Shown here: positions 7,154 to 15,796 of the stretch, one piece after another | Numbering within the stretch: the stretch's first letter is position 1 | How the letters are laid out: every line of letters begins with the position of its first letter | From: Cuneatibacter sp. NSJ-177 | GTDB taxonomy: Bacteria; Bacillota; Clostridia; Lachnospirales; Lachnospiraceae | Assembly: GCF_022867805.1 (NCBI RefSeq) | Contig: NZ_JALIFO010000015.1 | Location: 1 to 64,000 of the forward strand | Length of the DNA stretch: 64,000 nt | Reading direction: 5' to 3' | Position numbers and translations under genes: made by a program | The notes under the pieces: generated by a model | Databases searched by the model: none | What the model was told of the DNA's origin: nothing | What the model saw: the letters and a program-made list of their open reading frames with translations, nothing else

Positions 7154-8968
7154 TTATTTTACAAAAAGCTCCTGACACCGTTTGATTGCCCGACGGATAT
7201 CTGCATCACTGAAATAGGTCTTGTTCAGTTTATCTCGCCATTCCTTATTGGAGCGAATCAAATCCTTGATAGAAGTTACCGAAATTTCTTTGCCGGTCAA
7301 ACGCAAATCACACATTGCCATATCCACTGTTGCCAAAAGCTCCAGTTCATTGACACCGGTGTACTGAAACTGGGATACCAGCCAAGTGATGTCTGCCTGT
7401 TTTCCCCAGTCCTGCAAGTAGGAAAGCGCCTGCTGCATCTGCGTGCCCTTTTCAAAGCAACTTCCCTTATCGCTCCTTTTAATTTGGATATAGCGATTTT
7501 TCTGAGCGATTGGTTCGCCGCCTTTGTAGCGAACCTCATCGGCATAAGGGCCTGCGGCTTTTTTATGGAACGCAGAAATATCCGCCTGTTCTTTGCGGCG
7601 CACCAGGTAGAGAAGTTTCTGAACTTTCTTGCGCCCTAAAGGATATTTCTCGGAGTAGAAGGCATTCACAATTCCTGCAATCATAACAGCATCATCAAAA
7701 TGCTGATTATGTGCGGGGTGAGGTTGTTTTTCCTGAACAGCTTGTGTTTTCGGTTGCTCTTTGCCATCCACATCCACCAATCGAATACGACCGGTAAGCA
7801 GTTCCTGCATCATACCCTGCTTGATCTGCTGGTACTTGGTCAGTTTCTTTTCTAGTCGCTCAATTTCACTGTCCATATCAGAAAGAACTTGAGCAATAGC
7901 TTGTTGTTCGGCAAACTCTGGAACAATTATATCGAGTTCAGCCAAATCTTTTTTGGAGATTTCCAAAAAAGTAGAACCAATAGCTTTTTCCAACATATCT
8001 TGCTTCAAAATACGCACTATGTAATATAGCCACTCATTGCTAATATTCTGATGAACAACCAGGGACTTAAAGCCTTGATTAGTGCAAATCTCATTACCTG
8101 CAATTCGCACTTCGCCAATTGTAGCTCGGCTACAGAGTAACAGAGCTCCCTTTGGTAGGAGTGTTGCTGAACTAGCCTTCAACCCACTTTCTGTGATTTT
8201 ACTCTCGGTAGTGTAAATATACTTTGTTGCGCAGCTAGTTATATCTGTCGGCGTACACCACAAAATCTTACCATTCCAAAATTCTGCTATTGAGGTTGAT
8301 GGTGTTCCTCCATTGATAATATCACAAATATTGCCTAGCTGTTGTTTTGACCACGCTCCGTAAAACCCCGGCAGGCGTTTTTTGCCGGTGAGCAGTTCCT
8401 GCATGGTTCCCTGCTTGATGGCTTTCTTTTTCTCAATCAGCTTTTGCAGGGAGGAAATTAAACTGTCTATGTCGGAAAGAGCCTCGGCAATGGCAATTTG
8501 CTCTGTAATATCTGGTAGTGGAATAAGAAATCTTTTCACACTTTCTGCAGATAAATTTGGCTGAGAACTTCCGTTGTTTTCAGATAATATTTGTTTCTCT
8601 ATTATTTCTGAGCCAAGTAGCTGAAAAAGAAATTTATTATTTAACCTATTGCTCTTACAACGTAAAACAGCTAAAGATGACGCAGGTGCTCCTTGGTCTA
8701 TTTTAAGCATAGCGTATTTTCCAAGAGAGCCTCTTAAGCAAAAAACTATATCGCCATTTTCGAATTTCGCACCACCCAAACCATTGTATTTAGATTCTGC
8801 TATAAAATCTACTTTCCCGAAGTTAATCTTCTTATTTTCTATAGCCCCAGCATTGATGAATGGAATTCCATACAAAACAAAATCTGAACTTGAAGGATAG
8901 TTTATTCCTCTATCTCCATTTAACACATCACAAACAGTAACCAATGTCACTTTGTTGAAGCTCAGCAT
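7154..8968 (-). CDS. hsdS: type I restriction enzyme specificity subunit (HsdS) with extra C-terminal domain
   Basis: A 604-residue protein, about 200 longer than usual HsdS. Two target-recognition domains (about 5-150 and 205-350) are each followed by a coiled-coil spacer ending in a near-identical IKQG-MQELLTG motif (about 184-196 and 382-394). After a Pro/Gln-rich linker (400-422) comes an added domain, residues 423-604, containing RKKVQKLLYLV and GPYADEVRY. This recalls the Panacea/DUF4065 antitoxin fold (KLQKLLYYA ... GP ... Y), though the match is by eye. The start overlaps the hsdM stop by 7 bases and has AGAAAGGATGGGG upstream. The HsdS role is secure; the role of the tail is unknown. 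Confidence 0.95.
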   Translation of the reverse strand: MLSFNKVTLVTVCDVLNGDRGINYPSSSDFVLYGIPFINAGAIENKKINFGKVDFIAESKYNGLGGAKFENGDIVFCLRGSLGKYAMLKIDQGAPASSLAVLRCKSNRLNNKFLFQLLGSEIIEKQILSENNGSSQPNLSAESVKRFLIPLPDITEQIAIAEALSDIDSLISSLQKLIEKKKAIKQGTMQELLTGKKRLPGFYGAWSKQQLGNICDIINGGTPSTSIAEFWNGKILWCTPTDITSCATKYIYTTESKITESGLKASSATLLPKGALLLCSRATIGEVRIAGNEICTNQGFKSLVVHQNISNEWLYYIVRILKQDMLEKAIGSTFLEISKKDLAELDIIVPEFAEQQAIAQVLSDMDSEIERLEKKLTKYQQIKQGMMQELLTGRIRLVDVDGKEQPKTQAVQEKQPHPAHNQHFDDAVMIAGIVNAFYSEKYPLGRKKVQKLLYLVRRKEQADISAFHKKAAGPYADEVRYKGGEPIAQKNRYIQIKRSDKGSCFEKGTQMQQALSYLQDWGKQADITWLVSQFQYTGVNELELLATVDMAMCDLRLTGKEISVTSIKDLIRSNKEWRDKLNKTYFSDADIRRAIKRCQELFVK

Positions 8969-11412
8969 ACGAACCCCATCCTTTCTAGATGAGATTTGAC
9001 CTTGGCCTCGTACTGGTCTACTTCATCCTCGCATTCCTTCAATGTATACTCATACCGCTCCACCAGCTGGATCACACGGGCGGAAAGATGGTGGGACACC
9101 GCCTCATGAATAGCATCAATTCCGCTGTAAATGGCGGCAAACCACTTTTCCTCCACCAGCAGATGACGAATTTCTTCCAACGTCAGCTGGGGGTATTTCT
9201 TCTCCAACTTGGTGTCCAGATCAGTCTCGGCCTGCTTGATTGCCTTCTTATAGTTGCTTTCAGCATCCAGCAGAGACATATACTTCTGCAATGCCGCTAA
9301 TGCTTCCTTTGCAGTGGGGTCTTTCTTAATAGCCTTAATACGAGCGTTGATGGTTGCTTTTTTCAAATCATCCAACTGCGAAAACAGTCCGTCTTCGCCA
9401 CCGTTTTCCTCGGCCATTTCTTCCAGCTTGGCCGATACTTCATCCAACTGCCCGCGAAGGGTATCCAATGCTTTCACATCTTCCGCGAAAAAGTGTATAG
9501 CAACCAAAGCCTTGGGGAGCAGTTTTCCCTCAAAGCCCTTAATTTTATCGGTTTTAATTTCAATGGTCTGACCGTTTTGCTTCTTCTTCTTGATTACGTA
9601 TTCATAGGCTATTTCACGACCGGCCTCGTAACCATCATAACAAACCGCATACACATCATCCTGCATGGTTTCCGCCCAGTATTCCATCAGAACCTCATAG
9701 ACATCGTACTTGTCCAGCAGCGGTACCTGGGCAAAGTTGGCCAACAGGGCTTCGGAAATCTTGCCAATCAGTTCTTTCGGAGAGACTTCCCGGCTCAGTT
9801 CCATCAAATCCGGGATAATACCCTCTTTCCAACGAGAATAAGCATCATCTACCTGATCAGCATGGCAGATAAACTCAGGGTGGGAGGTGATAACAGAAAC
9901 TGCCTCATCCTTGCTCACCGCTGGGCGCAAATAACCCGGACGCAACGGCTGAAAAAGGATTTCCTTCAAAGAGGGATATACAGTCCAATATTCGGCCATG
10001 CTGTCCACATCGTTTTGGGGGATGCCCCCGTTCAGGTGGGCATTGATGTCCTGCAGATCTTCCGGTTCGCTGCTGTCAATGTACCGAGGGATATTCAGAT
10101 TGTACTCATTGGTGACTTTGATTTCCTCATTGGGCACAAAGCGGGCATACTTTGGATTCGATTTATCCATAGAGAGGAATGTAGTCACAATTTTGTGAAT
10201 ATCCTGCTCCCGCAGGCGGTTCTTATTGCCATCCTTTACATAGCCTTTACTGGCATCGATCATGAAAATTCCCGTACGATTAACGGCATCCTCCTTGTCC
10301 AAAACCAAAATGCAAGCAGGGATGCCCGTACCATAGAACAGGTTCGCAGGCAGGCCAATAATACCCTTGATATATCCACGGTCAATGATCTCTTTTCGGA
10401 TATCCGCTTCGGCGTTACCACGGAACAGCACACCATGGGGCAGAATGATCGCTGCCTTGCCGTTGGATTTCAAAGATTTCAAAACATGCAGCAGCCATGC
10501 ATAGTCGCCATTTTTCTCTGGCGGCACACCCAACACGGATTCACTATACCGGCCGTACACATCGGGAATAGTAATACCATCCATCCAAGATTTATCTGAA
10601 AATGGTGGGTTAACCACGATGTAATTGAAGGTTTTCAGTAACTCAGGGTTGTTCTCATCTTTGTATTGGGGCGCAGACAAAGTGCTTTTATTGCCGACAA
10701 TGACACCAGCCCCCTTATTGTGCAGAACCAGGTTCATGCGGGCCAGACCGGCGGTGGAGTTGTCTTTCTCCTGCCCATAGATGGAGATTTCACAGGGAGC
10801 CTCATCCGCTGCACGGATCAGCAGCGAACCAGAACCACAGGCCGGATCGTAGACCGTCATACTGGGGTCAGTGGCCTTATCAATACCGATTACTTTCGCC
10901 ATAATGCGAGATACCTCGCCGGGTGTATAGAACTGCCCCTTACTCTTACCGGAATCTTGGGCGAATTTCCGCATCAAAAATTCGTAAGCATCGCCTAAAA
11001 TATCATCGCCACCAGCGCGGTTATTTGTAAAGTCCAGCTCTGGCTTCTGGAAAATCTCCACAAGCCCGGAGAGTTTATCTACCGCTTCTTTATCTGTGCC
11101 CAGCTCCTCGCTATTGAAATCGGCAATATCGATAATACCCTTCAGATCATTGGTCTCTGCCAGTTTGCCGATAATAACATTGATTCCCTCGCCAATATTT
11201 TTCTTATATTTCAAAGCAACAATGTCATCAAAGCTGCCACCCTCCGGCACCTCAATATCCCAGTTATCACTACTCTTGAACCGGTCGGAAACATATTTCA
11301 CAAACAGCAACGTCAAAATATAATCTTTATAGCGTGCCGGTTCCACACCGCCGCGCAATTTGTCACAAGCAGCCCATATTTGGCTGTAAATCTCACTTTT
11401 CTTAATGGCCAT
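8962..11412 (-). CDS. hsdM: type I restriction enzyme methylase subunit (HsdM)
   Basis: An 816-residue N6-adenine DNA methyltransferase. The HsdM N-terminal helical domain covers about residues 5-130; GQFYTP is at 159-164, the SAM-binding motif DPACGSGSLL at 189-198 and the catalytic NPPF at about 268-271. A long charged C-terminal region (about 640-816) is predicted to be coiled coil and makes the protein longer than the 500-residue form common in Enterobacteria. It is the second gene of the operon, 14 bases after the HTH gene and overlapping hsdS by 7 bases. It methylates the target site defined by HsdS and is the core of the restriction complex. Confidence 0.96.
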   Translation of the reverse strand: MAIKKSEIYSQIWAACDKLRGGVEPARYKDYILTLLFVKYVSDRFKSSDNWDIEVPEGGSFDDIVALKYKKNIGEGINVIIGKLAETNDLKGIIDIADFNSEELGTDKEAVDKLSGLVEIFQKPELDFTNNRAGGDDILGDAYEFLMRKFAQDSGKSKGQFYTPGEVSRIMAKVIGIDKATDPSMTVYDPACGSGSLLIRAADEAPCEISIYGQEKDNSTAGLARMNLVLHNKGAGVIVGNKSTLSAPQYKDENNPELLKTFNYIVVNPPFSDKSWMDGITIPDVYGRYSESVLGVPPEKNGDYAWLLHVLKSLKSNGKAAIILPHGVLFRGNAEADIRKEIIDRGYIKGIIGLPANLFYGTGIPACILVLDKEDAVNRTGIFMIDASKGYVKDGNKNRLREQDIHKIVTTFLSMDKSNPKYARFVPNEEIKVTNEYNLNIPRYIDSSEPEDLQDINAHLNGGIPQNDVDSMAEYWTVYPSLKEILFQPLRPGYLRPAVSKDEAVSVITSHPEFICHADQVDDAYSRWKEGIIPDLMELSREVSPKELIGKISEALLANFAQVPLLDKYDVYEVLMEYWAETMQDDVYAVCYDGYEAGREIAYEYVIKKKKQNGQTIEIKTDKIKGFEGKLLPKALVAIHFFAEDVKALDTLRGQLDEVSAKLEEMAEENGGEDGLFSQLDDLKKATINARIKAIKKDPTAKEALAALQKYMSLLDAESNYKKAIKQAETDLDTKLEKKYPQLTLEEIRHLLVEEKWFAAIYSGIDAIHEAVSHHLSARVIQLVERYEYTLKECEDEVDQYEAKVKSHLERMGFVC

Positions 11413-11426
11413 TTGTCAAATCCCTC

Positions 11427-11645
11427 TTAATTCTTTTGTATTTTAAGTTCCTGCAATAGACGTGCTGAAACATTTTCTCTCTCACACAGTTCAACTAATG
11501 TCACAATTGCAAGCTGATTTGGCGTCACATGGCCGTTTTCCCAACGGTTTACAGTGGAAAAACTAACATGCAGCTTATTAGCAAATTCTTTTTGCGATAC
11601 TCCCATTTCTTTGCGAACCGCTTTAATTAAAGCTCCAATTTCCAT
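11427..11645 (-). CDS. XRE-family HTH regulator, first gene of the restriction operon
   Basis: A 72-residue Cro/C1-type helix-turn-helix protein (VSQKEFANKLHVSFSTVNRWENG, residues about 16-38). There is no other domain. ATG 11645 is preceded by AAGGAGGG. It sits just upstream of hsdM on the same strand, in the position of the small controller proteins that tune some restriction-modification operons, and its own promoter carries a palindrome over the -10 box. I infer autoregulation of the whole hsd operon; a plain housekeeping XRE role is also possible. Confidence 0.85.
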   Translation of the reverse strand: MEIGALIKAVRKEMGVSQKEFANKLHVSFSTVNRWENGHVTPNQLAIVTLVELCERENVSARLLQELKIQKN

Positions 11646-11672
11646 TGTAAAACGCCCTCCTTCGTCATCAAA

Positions 11673-11701
11673 AGTATAGCATATGCGATATTCCTTGACA
11701 A
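11673..11701 (-). promoter_or_regulatory. predicted promoter of the hsd operon
   Basis: Read on the minus strand: -35 TTGTCA (11696-11701), 17-base spacer, extended -10 TGC-TATACT (box at 11673-11678), 28 bases before the ATG of the XRE gene. A near-consensus sigma-A promoter. Confidence 0.75.
11675..11690. promoter_or_regulatory. palindromic operator candidate over the hsd -10 box
   Basis: TATAGCATATGCGATA is palindromic except for one mismatched pair (TAT-a-GCAT / ATGC-g-ATA). It covers part of the -10 box and the spacer of the hsd operon promoter. A dimer of the XRE protein bound here would block RNA polymerase, fitting a self-limiting controller. This is inference from position and symmetry. 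Confidence 0.5.
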
Positions 11702-11826
11702 GTCAGAAACTTTGGCCGACAGACTTACTCAGTTATATTTATAAAACAAAAAAGAATACCTGGTGCTGTCTGTTTCATCAAACCACACAAGCTATTCTTT
11801 TCTTGCAAATATTCTTTTCTGTCACA

Positions 11827-11964
11827 TCAAAGCTCTAACCCAAATCTAAATGGTGTAGTAGTGGTGTAGTAAGTGCCTTTCCTCTCCATGAAATCATTGA
11901 TTTTACAGGCTTTTTCAGGATTGTTCAAGATACTGCCGTGGCAGACGAATAGTATCTTTATCAT
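11827..11964 (-). CDS. 45-codon ORF resembling a broken low-molecular-weight tyrosine phosphatase start
   Basis: Translation starts MIKILFVCHGSILNNPEKAC and ends in a YYTTTTPF stretch. The first ten residues match the opening of low-molecular-weight protein tyrosine phosphatases (ILFVCHGNICRSP), but the catalytic C-x5-R loop is not preserved (no Arg after the Cys) and the rest of the 150-residue fold is missing. It is therefore either a decayed fragment or a recurrent short ORF of unknown purpose. GAAGGG lies 12 bases before the ATG, a little far for a ribosome site. It lies near the right edge of the accessory region, where an element junction is expected. Confidence 0.4.
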   Translation of the reverse strand: MIKILFVCHGSILNNPEKACKINDFMERKGTYYTTTTPFRFGLEL

Positions 11965-12328
11965 ATCTTTTATATCCCTTCATAAGCCTTCAAACCTTGA
12001 TAATGCTGGCTTTCCGGCACTTTTTCGATTTTTGTGTTTTGCCCAAAACCTACGTGATTCTTTGTAAATCCACGCAAATTCACGGGCAAATGGTATAGTA
12101 ATTGGTGTTCTTCTAAACCAAATAGAATCAAAATATCTTCTATTTCAAAATACGGGTTAGCACAGTATTTACACCTTCTTGGTTAGCTTATTCCGTCGCT
12201 TGGTTAGTATGACTAACCAAGCTTTTTCAGCCTTTCCGCGCATAACCCGCAACTGACTGCATACCGTTTTTCATTTCTTGTTGAATATCGATTCTAATCA
12301 GCTGGCTTTAGCAGCTTGATTGCCATGC
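11965..12328. other. intergenic region, probable edge of the accessory island
   Basis: No supported gene. It holds only AT-rich sequence, short stop-rich frames and the hairpin at 12198-12227. The change from defence genes to apparently resident genes occurs here, so an attachment site may lie in 11.7-12.3 kb, but its partner would be left of the window and cannot be compared. Confidence 0.4.
12198..12227 (+). terminator. hairpin with T-run
   Basis: GCTTGGTTAG (12198-12207) pairs exactly with CTAACCAAGC (12213-12222) around a TATGA loop and is followed by TTTTT. It has the form of a plus-strand intrinsic terminator, although no plus-strand gene precedes it; it may mark a former gene or a boundary. 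Confidence 0.55.
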
Positions 12329-12790
12329 TTATTCAACACGTTCAGCATATATTTCTGCATTTATATCCCATTCGCCATCTTCTTTAACAGTGACATTTTT
12401 CCAATGAAAACAATCATCCTCTATTTTAGTGAAAATCCACTTTCTTCTTTCGTCATTGATGTAGGTAAGCACGATCATGTCATCTTGTTTTTTTGCTTCA
12501 AGCCGTATTATGTTTCCAGTATAACCATAAGCTACATCCCATACGTGCGTATCAGGATTATAGATCCGAAGTGAAGACCCATATTCATAATCCGGCAAAA
12601 TAATGACATCCTGAATGGCCATTCCTTCAAGTACCCATGAAAAATGCCACTCTCCTTTTATTACACGGGAATCTTTACGTTCCATATAGTTTATTTTCCA
12701 ACTACCAATAAGTTTTCCAAAATAGTTAAACGTTTCGGGTAATGCTTTGTTTTTTCTTTCACTTCTTAATGCTTCAAAAAAATCCTGCAT
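12329..12790 (-). CDS. DUF1579-like small beta-barrel protein (hypothetical)
   Basis: A 153-residue soluble protein. The phrasing FGKLIGSWKINY ... GEWHFSWVLEGMAIQDV ... YNPDTHVWDVAY ... IYAERVE is that of small lipocalin-like proteins of the DUF1579 type, which form beta-barrels that may bind a hydrophobic ligand. No substrate can be named. The start at 12790 has GGAGGACTTAACGT upstream. It is a single-gene unit: neighbours are the accessory island on one side and a DUF554 gene 68 bases away on the same strand. It is AT-rich like the island, so it may be acquired DNA. Confidence 0.6.
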   Translation of the reverse strand: MQDFFEALRSERKNKALPETFNYFGKLIGSWKINYMERKDSRVIKGEWHFSWVLEGMAIQDVIILPDYEYGSSLRIYNPDTHVWDVAYGYTGNIIRLEAKKQDDMIVLTYINDERRKWIFTKIEDDCFHWKNVTVKEDGEWDINAEIYAERVE

Positions 12791-12858
12791 ACGTTAAGTC
12801 CTCCAATATAAATAATGTCTGTTATAAATTCCATTTATCTATTGATCATATAAATTAT

Positions 12859-13584
12859 TCAAAACACCGCAGCCAACACATCAAATACCGCGACAAACAG
12901 CAGGGCCGGGAGCATATTTCCGACGCGAAATTTTTTGCCAAACGCGAGATTCACACCAACGCAGAAAATCAGTACATTGCCCGTGAAGGAAAGATCAGAA
13001 ATGATCTGCGGGGTAAGGACTGGTTCCAGGAAACCGGCAAAAATCGTGATGCTTCCCTGCCAGAGCCCCACGGGAAGTGCGGAAAATACAGCGCCTTTTC
13101 CATAAGAGGAGGCAAAAACCATTACAATCACCGCGTCTAGGACGGCTTTGGCTGCCAGCATAGAATAGTCACCGCGGATCCCGTCTTCCAGGGCCCCTAC
13201 AATGGCCATGGCGCCCACACAGATGACAAGGGACGCAGAGACAAATCCTTCCACGAACTGGCTGTCATTTTTTCCGCCCGCCTTCCTGCGAAGCCACTCA
13301 CCAAAATGATCCATCCCTTTTTCGATCTGAATCCATTCCCCAAGGAGAGAACCGATGACCAGAGAAGCAATCAACAGCATGGTTCCCGTTGTTTCCAACA
13401 CACCGTTTTCTATGCGGTACATCCCTTTCAGAGCGCCCGCGATACCAATAAATATGGTACAGGCGCCAAGTGCCTGCATCAGGATCTGCTGATATCTTTC
13501 TTTCATGCCGCCCTTGAAAAGCGCGCCCAGGCCGCCGCCCAAAAGTACGGCCGCCACGTTAATAATCGTCCCGAATCCTCTCAT
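12859..13584 (-). CDS. DUF554 family membrane protein
   Basis: A 241-residue integral membrane protein with about six or seven hydrophobic segments and the family start MRGFGTIINVAAVLLGGGLGAL. It matches DUF554 (YdfK/YqgA-like) proteins, whose function is unknown; transport has been suggested. Glycine-rich helices such as GACTIFIGIAGALKG and GLWQGSITIFAG recur as in the family. ATG 13584 is preceded by GGGGACGAAG. It is separated from the next minus-strand gene by 169 bases that contain no gene. Confidence 0.88.
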   Translation of the reverse strand: MRGFGTIINVAAVLLGGGLGALFKGGMKERYQQILMQALGACTIFIGIAGALKGMYRIENGVLETTGTMLLIASLVIGSLLGEWIQIEKGMDHFGEWLRRKAGGKNDSQFVEGFVSASLVICVGAMAIVGALEDGIRGDYSMLAAKAVLDAVIVMVFASSYGKGAVFSALPVGLWQGSITIFAGFLEPVLTPQIISDLSFTGNVLIFCVGVNLAFGKKFRVGNMLPALLFVAVFDVLAAVF

Positions 13585-13753
13585 CTTCGTCCCCTGTCAT
13601 CCATATATTCCGAGTTTCCTCTCCTCATCCCTATCCCCAAGCCGCTGTCAGAGCCGCAAATCCAAGTTTGCCCATCCCCCACTCACCAAAAAGGCTCTCC
13701 TCGGCCGGACAGCCAAAAAGAGCCCTCTTTCTTCGATGCCTTTGCGGCCAGCC

Positions 13754-14305
13754 CTAATCCTCGGCTTCGTCAAATAGATAAATGCTAAAAAATGCCACCT
13801 TATCCTCCCCGCACCAGTAATCCATCTCACATTCTTGAGCCATCCGATAGGCATCAATGCAGTACGCTGATAGACAGGACGCGACTCTCTCAGGGAAATG
13901 ACAAGGTTCTTCCTGCTTCCTGGCACAGACCGCACACAGCGAACAGGGTCCGGCCATCACTGGCAATCCATGGATCCCAGCTTTTCGAAACTGATCAGTA
14001 AGGGAAAGGGAAATCAGATTATGGGCGCGGCGCACTTCCTTGATCTGAGCTTCGTCCATCACGCTGTCGACCTGCTGTATGGTCTGAAGAACCAATGCCT
14101 TTTTGTACTTCCGTGTTTTTGCCTCCATCTCGCCCGGAGTCCCACAGTCAGGCGGACAAGCATAGTTCGCGCCAAAATTTCCACAGGTGTTCGCCTCACA
14201 GTACCGGCGAAGCTCTGCGTCAAACATCAGATCGGACTGATCCATCACTTTTGCATGGAGAAATCCGGCGTCCAACGCCATCTGAATCATATCGTTCTCT
14301 TCCAT
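13754..14305 (-). CDS. DUF2284 Cys-rich metal-binding protein
   Basis: A 183-residue cytoplasmic protein with many cysteines: C36, C41, C50 and C54 in CEANTCGNFGANYACPPDC, then CSLCAVCARKQEEPC and further Cys toward the end. This is the DUF2284 pattern of predicted metal-binding proteins, found mainly in anaerobes; the C-x2-C clusters suggest iron-sulfur sites. I chose ATG 14305 because AAGAGGGAGGA lies just upstream; an in-frame codon at 14344 would add 13 residues without a ribosome site. Function unknown; a redox or metal-sensing role is a guess. It is divergent from the yitT-type gene. Confidence 0.85.
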   Translation of the reverse strand: MEENDMIQMALDAGFLHAKVMDQSDLMFDAELRRYCEANTCGNFGANYACPPDCGTPGEMEAKTRKYKKALVLQTIQQVDSVMDEAQIKEVRRAHNLISLSLTDQFRKAGIHGLPVMAGPCSLCAVCARKQEEPCHFPERVASCLSAYCIDAYRMAQECEMDYWCGEDKVAFFSIYLFDEAED

Positions 14306-14424
14306 TTTATTCCTCCCTCTTAGCAATGCTGCAAACACCCGCAACAGGCTTCCTCTGAATTTTCGTTTATCCTGCTAATCCGCCCCATTCCCGGACACAC
14401 TATCCAAAAAAGGAAAGGAGTCCT

Positions 14425-15288
14425 ATGAAACTAAAAAGCCTTCTCCTGGTTCTTGCCGGAAACACGCTCTACGCTCTGGCCATTGTTCTCTTTCTCCTGC
14501 CGGAAGGGATGATCACCGGAGGATCCACCGGACTGGCGCTGGCCGCCAACCATTATTTATCTCTGCCGTTATCCAAGTTCCTGCTGCTGTTCAACTTTTC
14601 CATGCTCGTTCTGGGAGCCGCCATTCTTGGCCGTAGTTTTGCCTTTACCACACTGGTCAGCACTTTTTACTATCCCTTTATTTTACAGGTGCTGCAAAAA
14701 CTTCCTATCCCAAACGGCCTGACCAGTGACCGAATGCTTTCAACCATCTGCGGCGGTCTTTTGATCGGCTTTGCCATCGGGATTGTGATTCGGACCGGAG
14801 CATCCACGGGCGGAATGGATGTTCCTCCCCTGATTCTGCAGAAGAAACTGGGAATACCGGTTTCCGTCTCCCTCTATGGCTTTGACCTGGTCATTCTTCT
14901 TCTGCAGGCATCATTTTCCGACAAAGAAAATGTCCTCTACGGGATTTTGCTGGTGCTTATCTATACTGTCACCTTAGACAAGGTACTGGTCCTTGGAACC
15001 GGGCAGGTCAAAGTGGAAATCATCAGTCAGGAATACAAAGAAATCAATCATGCCATCCTGCGGGATCTGGACCGCGGATCCACTTTGATTCAGGCAAGCA
15101 CCGGATACCTGCATCAAAACCAGCCCATGGTGCTCACCGTCATGCCCAACCGGGAGCTGGTTCGCCTAAACCGATTGGTTCTTGCTGTTGACCCTGAAGC
15201 GTTTCTCATTATCAGTCAAGTTAAGGAAGTCAAAGGACATGGTTTTTCTCTGAACAAAGAGAGAAATCACCCCTTCGGAAAAAGCTGA
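14425..15288 (+). CDS. YitT family membrane protein (DUF161 + DUF2179)
   Basis: A 287-residue protein with five to six transmembrane helices (about residues 5-180; GGSTGLALAANHY and RTGASTGGMDV are family landmarks) and a C-terminal soluble DUF2179 domain (about 200-280; QVKVEIISQEYKEINHAIL). Family members are widespread in Bacillota and of unclear function, perhaps transport. The start follows AAAGGAAAGGAG. It converges on the histidine kinase locus with only a few bases between stop codons. Confidence 0.92.
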   Translation: MKLKSLLLVLAGNTLYALAIVLFLLPEGMITGGSTGLALAANHYLSLPLSKFLLLFNFSMLVLGAAILGRSFAFTTLVSTFYYPFILQVLQKLPIPNGLTSDRMLSTICGGLLIGFAIGIVIRTGASTGGMDVPPLILQKKLGIPVSVSLYGFDLVILLLQASFSDKENVLYGILLVLIYTVTLDKVLVLGTGQVKVEIISQEYKEINHAILRDLDRGSTLIQASTGYLHQNQPMVLTVMPNRELVRLNRLVLAVDPEAFLIISQVKEVKGHGFSLNKERNHPFGKS

Positions 15289-15292
15289 ACAA

Positions 15293-15796
15293 TTAGCTTT
15301 CCGCCATTACTTTCCGCAAAACCTTGGTTAAAACTTCTGCATCCACCGGTTTGGAGAGGAACTCTGTCATTCCTGCCTTTGCCGCGGCAATCTGATCTTC
15401 CTTGAAGGAGTTGGCCGTCATCGCAATAATCGGAACAGCCGCCCCGTCCGGGTGCTCGCTTGCCCGGATCTGCCTCGTGGCTTCCAGACCGTCCATCACC
15501 GGCATCCGAATATCCATCAAGACCGCCTGGTACCAGCCGGCCGGGCTGGCCAAAAACTGTTTGACCGCTTTTTCCCCATCGGCGGCGCGCTCTACCAGAA
15601 TATCTTGGTTCTCCAGCAGCGCTGCGGCAATCTCCGCGTTTAAATCATTGTCTTCCACCAGAAGCACACGTTTTCCTCTTAGATCAGCCGGATTCGATAA
15701 AATCGGATCCTCTTTTGAAGTATTACTTCCAAAAGAAAATCGAATCTGGAAATAAAACTGAGATCCGTCTCCAGGAACACTCTCTACACAAAGCTT
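15293..15796 (-). pseudogene. receiver domain severed from the hybrid kinase by an in-frame stop
   Basis: Directly after the TGA that ends the upstream kinase frame, the same reading frame continues with KLCVESVPGDGSQFYF (end of the ATPase domain), a linker, and a complete response-regulator receiver domain: LLVEDN, the phospho-acceptor in VLMDIRMPVMDG, and the conserved Lys in FLSKPVD. Frame is unchanged, so one substitution (GGA to TGA in the usual MGGKL motif) explains the break. A GTG at 15667 has AGAGGAAAACGT before it and could start a free 124-residue receiver protein. Otherwise this segment is untranslated or read only by UGA readthrough. Confidence 0.75.

Noticed and set aside
9493-10599. 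368-codon plus-strand ORF opposite hsdM
   Set aside because: It lies wholly within hsdM on the other strand, lacks any known motif or ribosome site, and hsdM is complete with all motifs.
15293-15796. Frameshift in the kinase gene
   Set aside because: The two parts are in the same frame, so this is a nonsense codon, not a frameshift.
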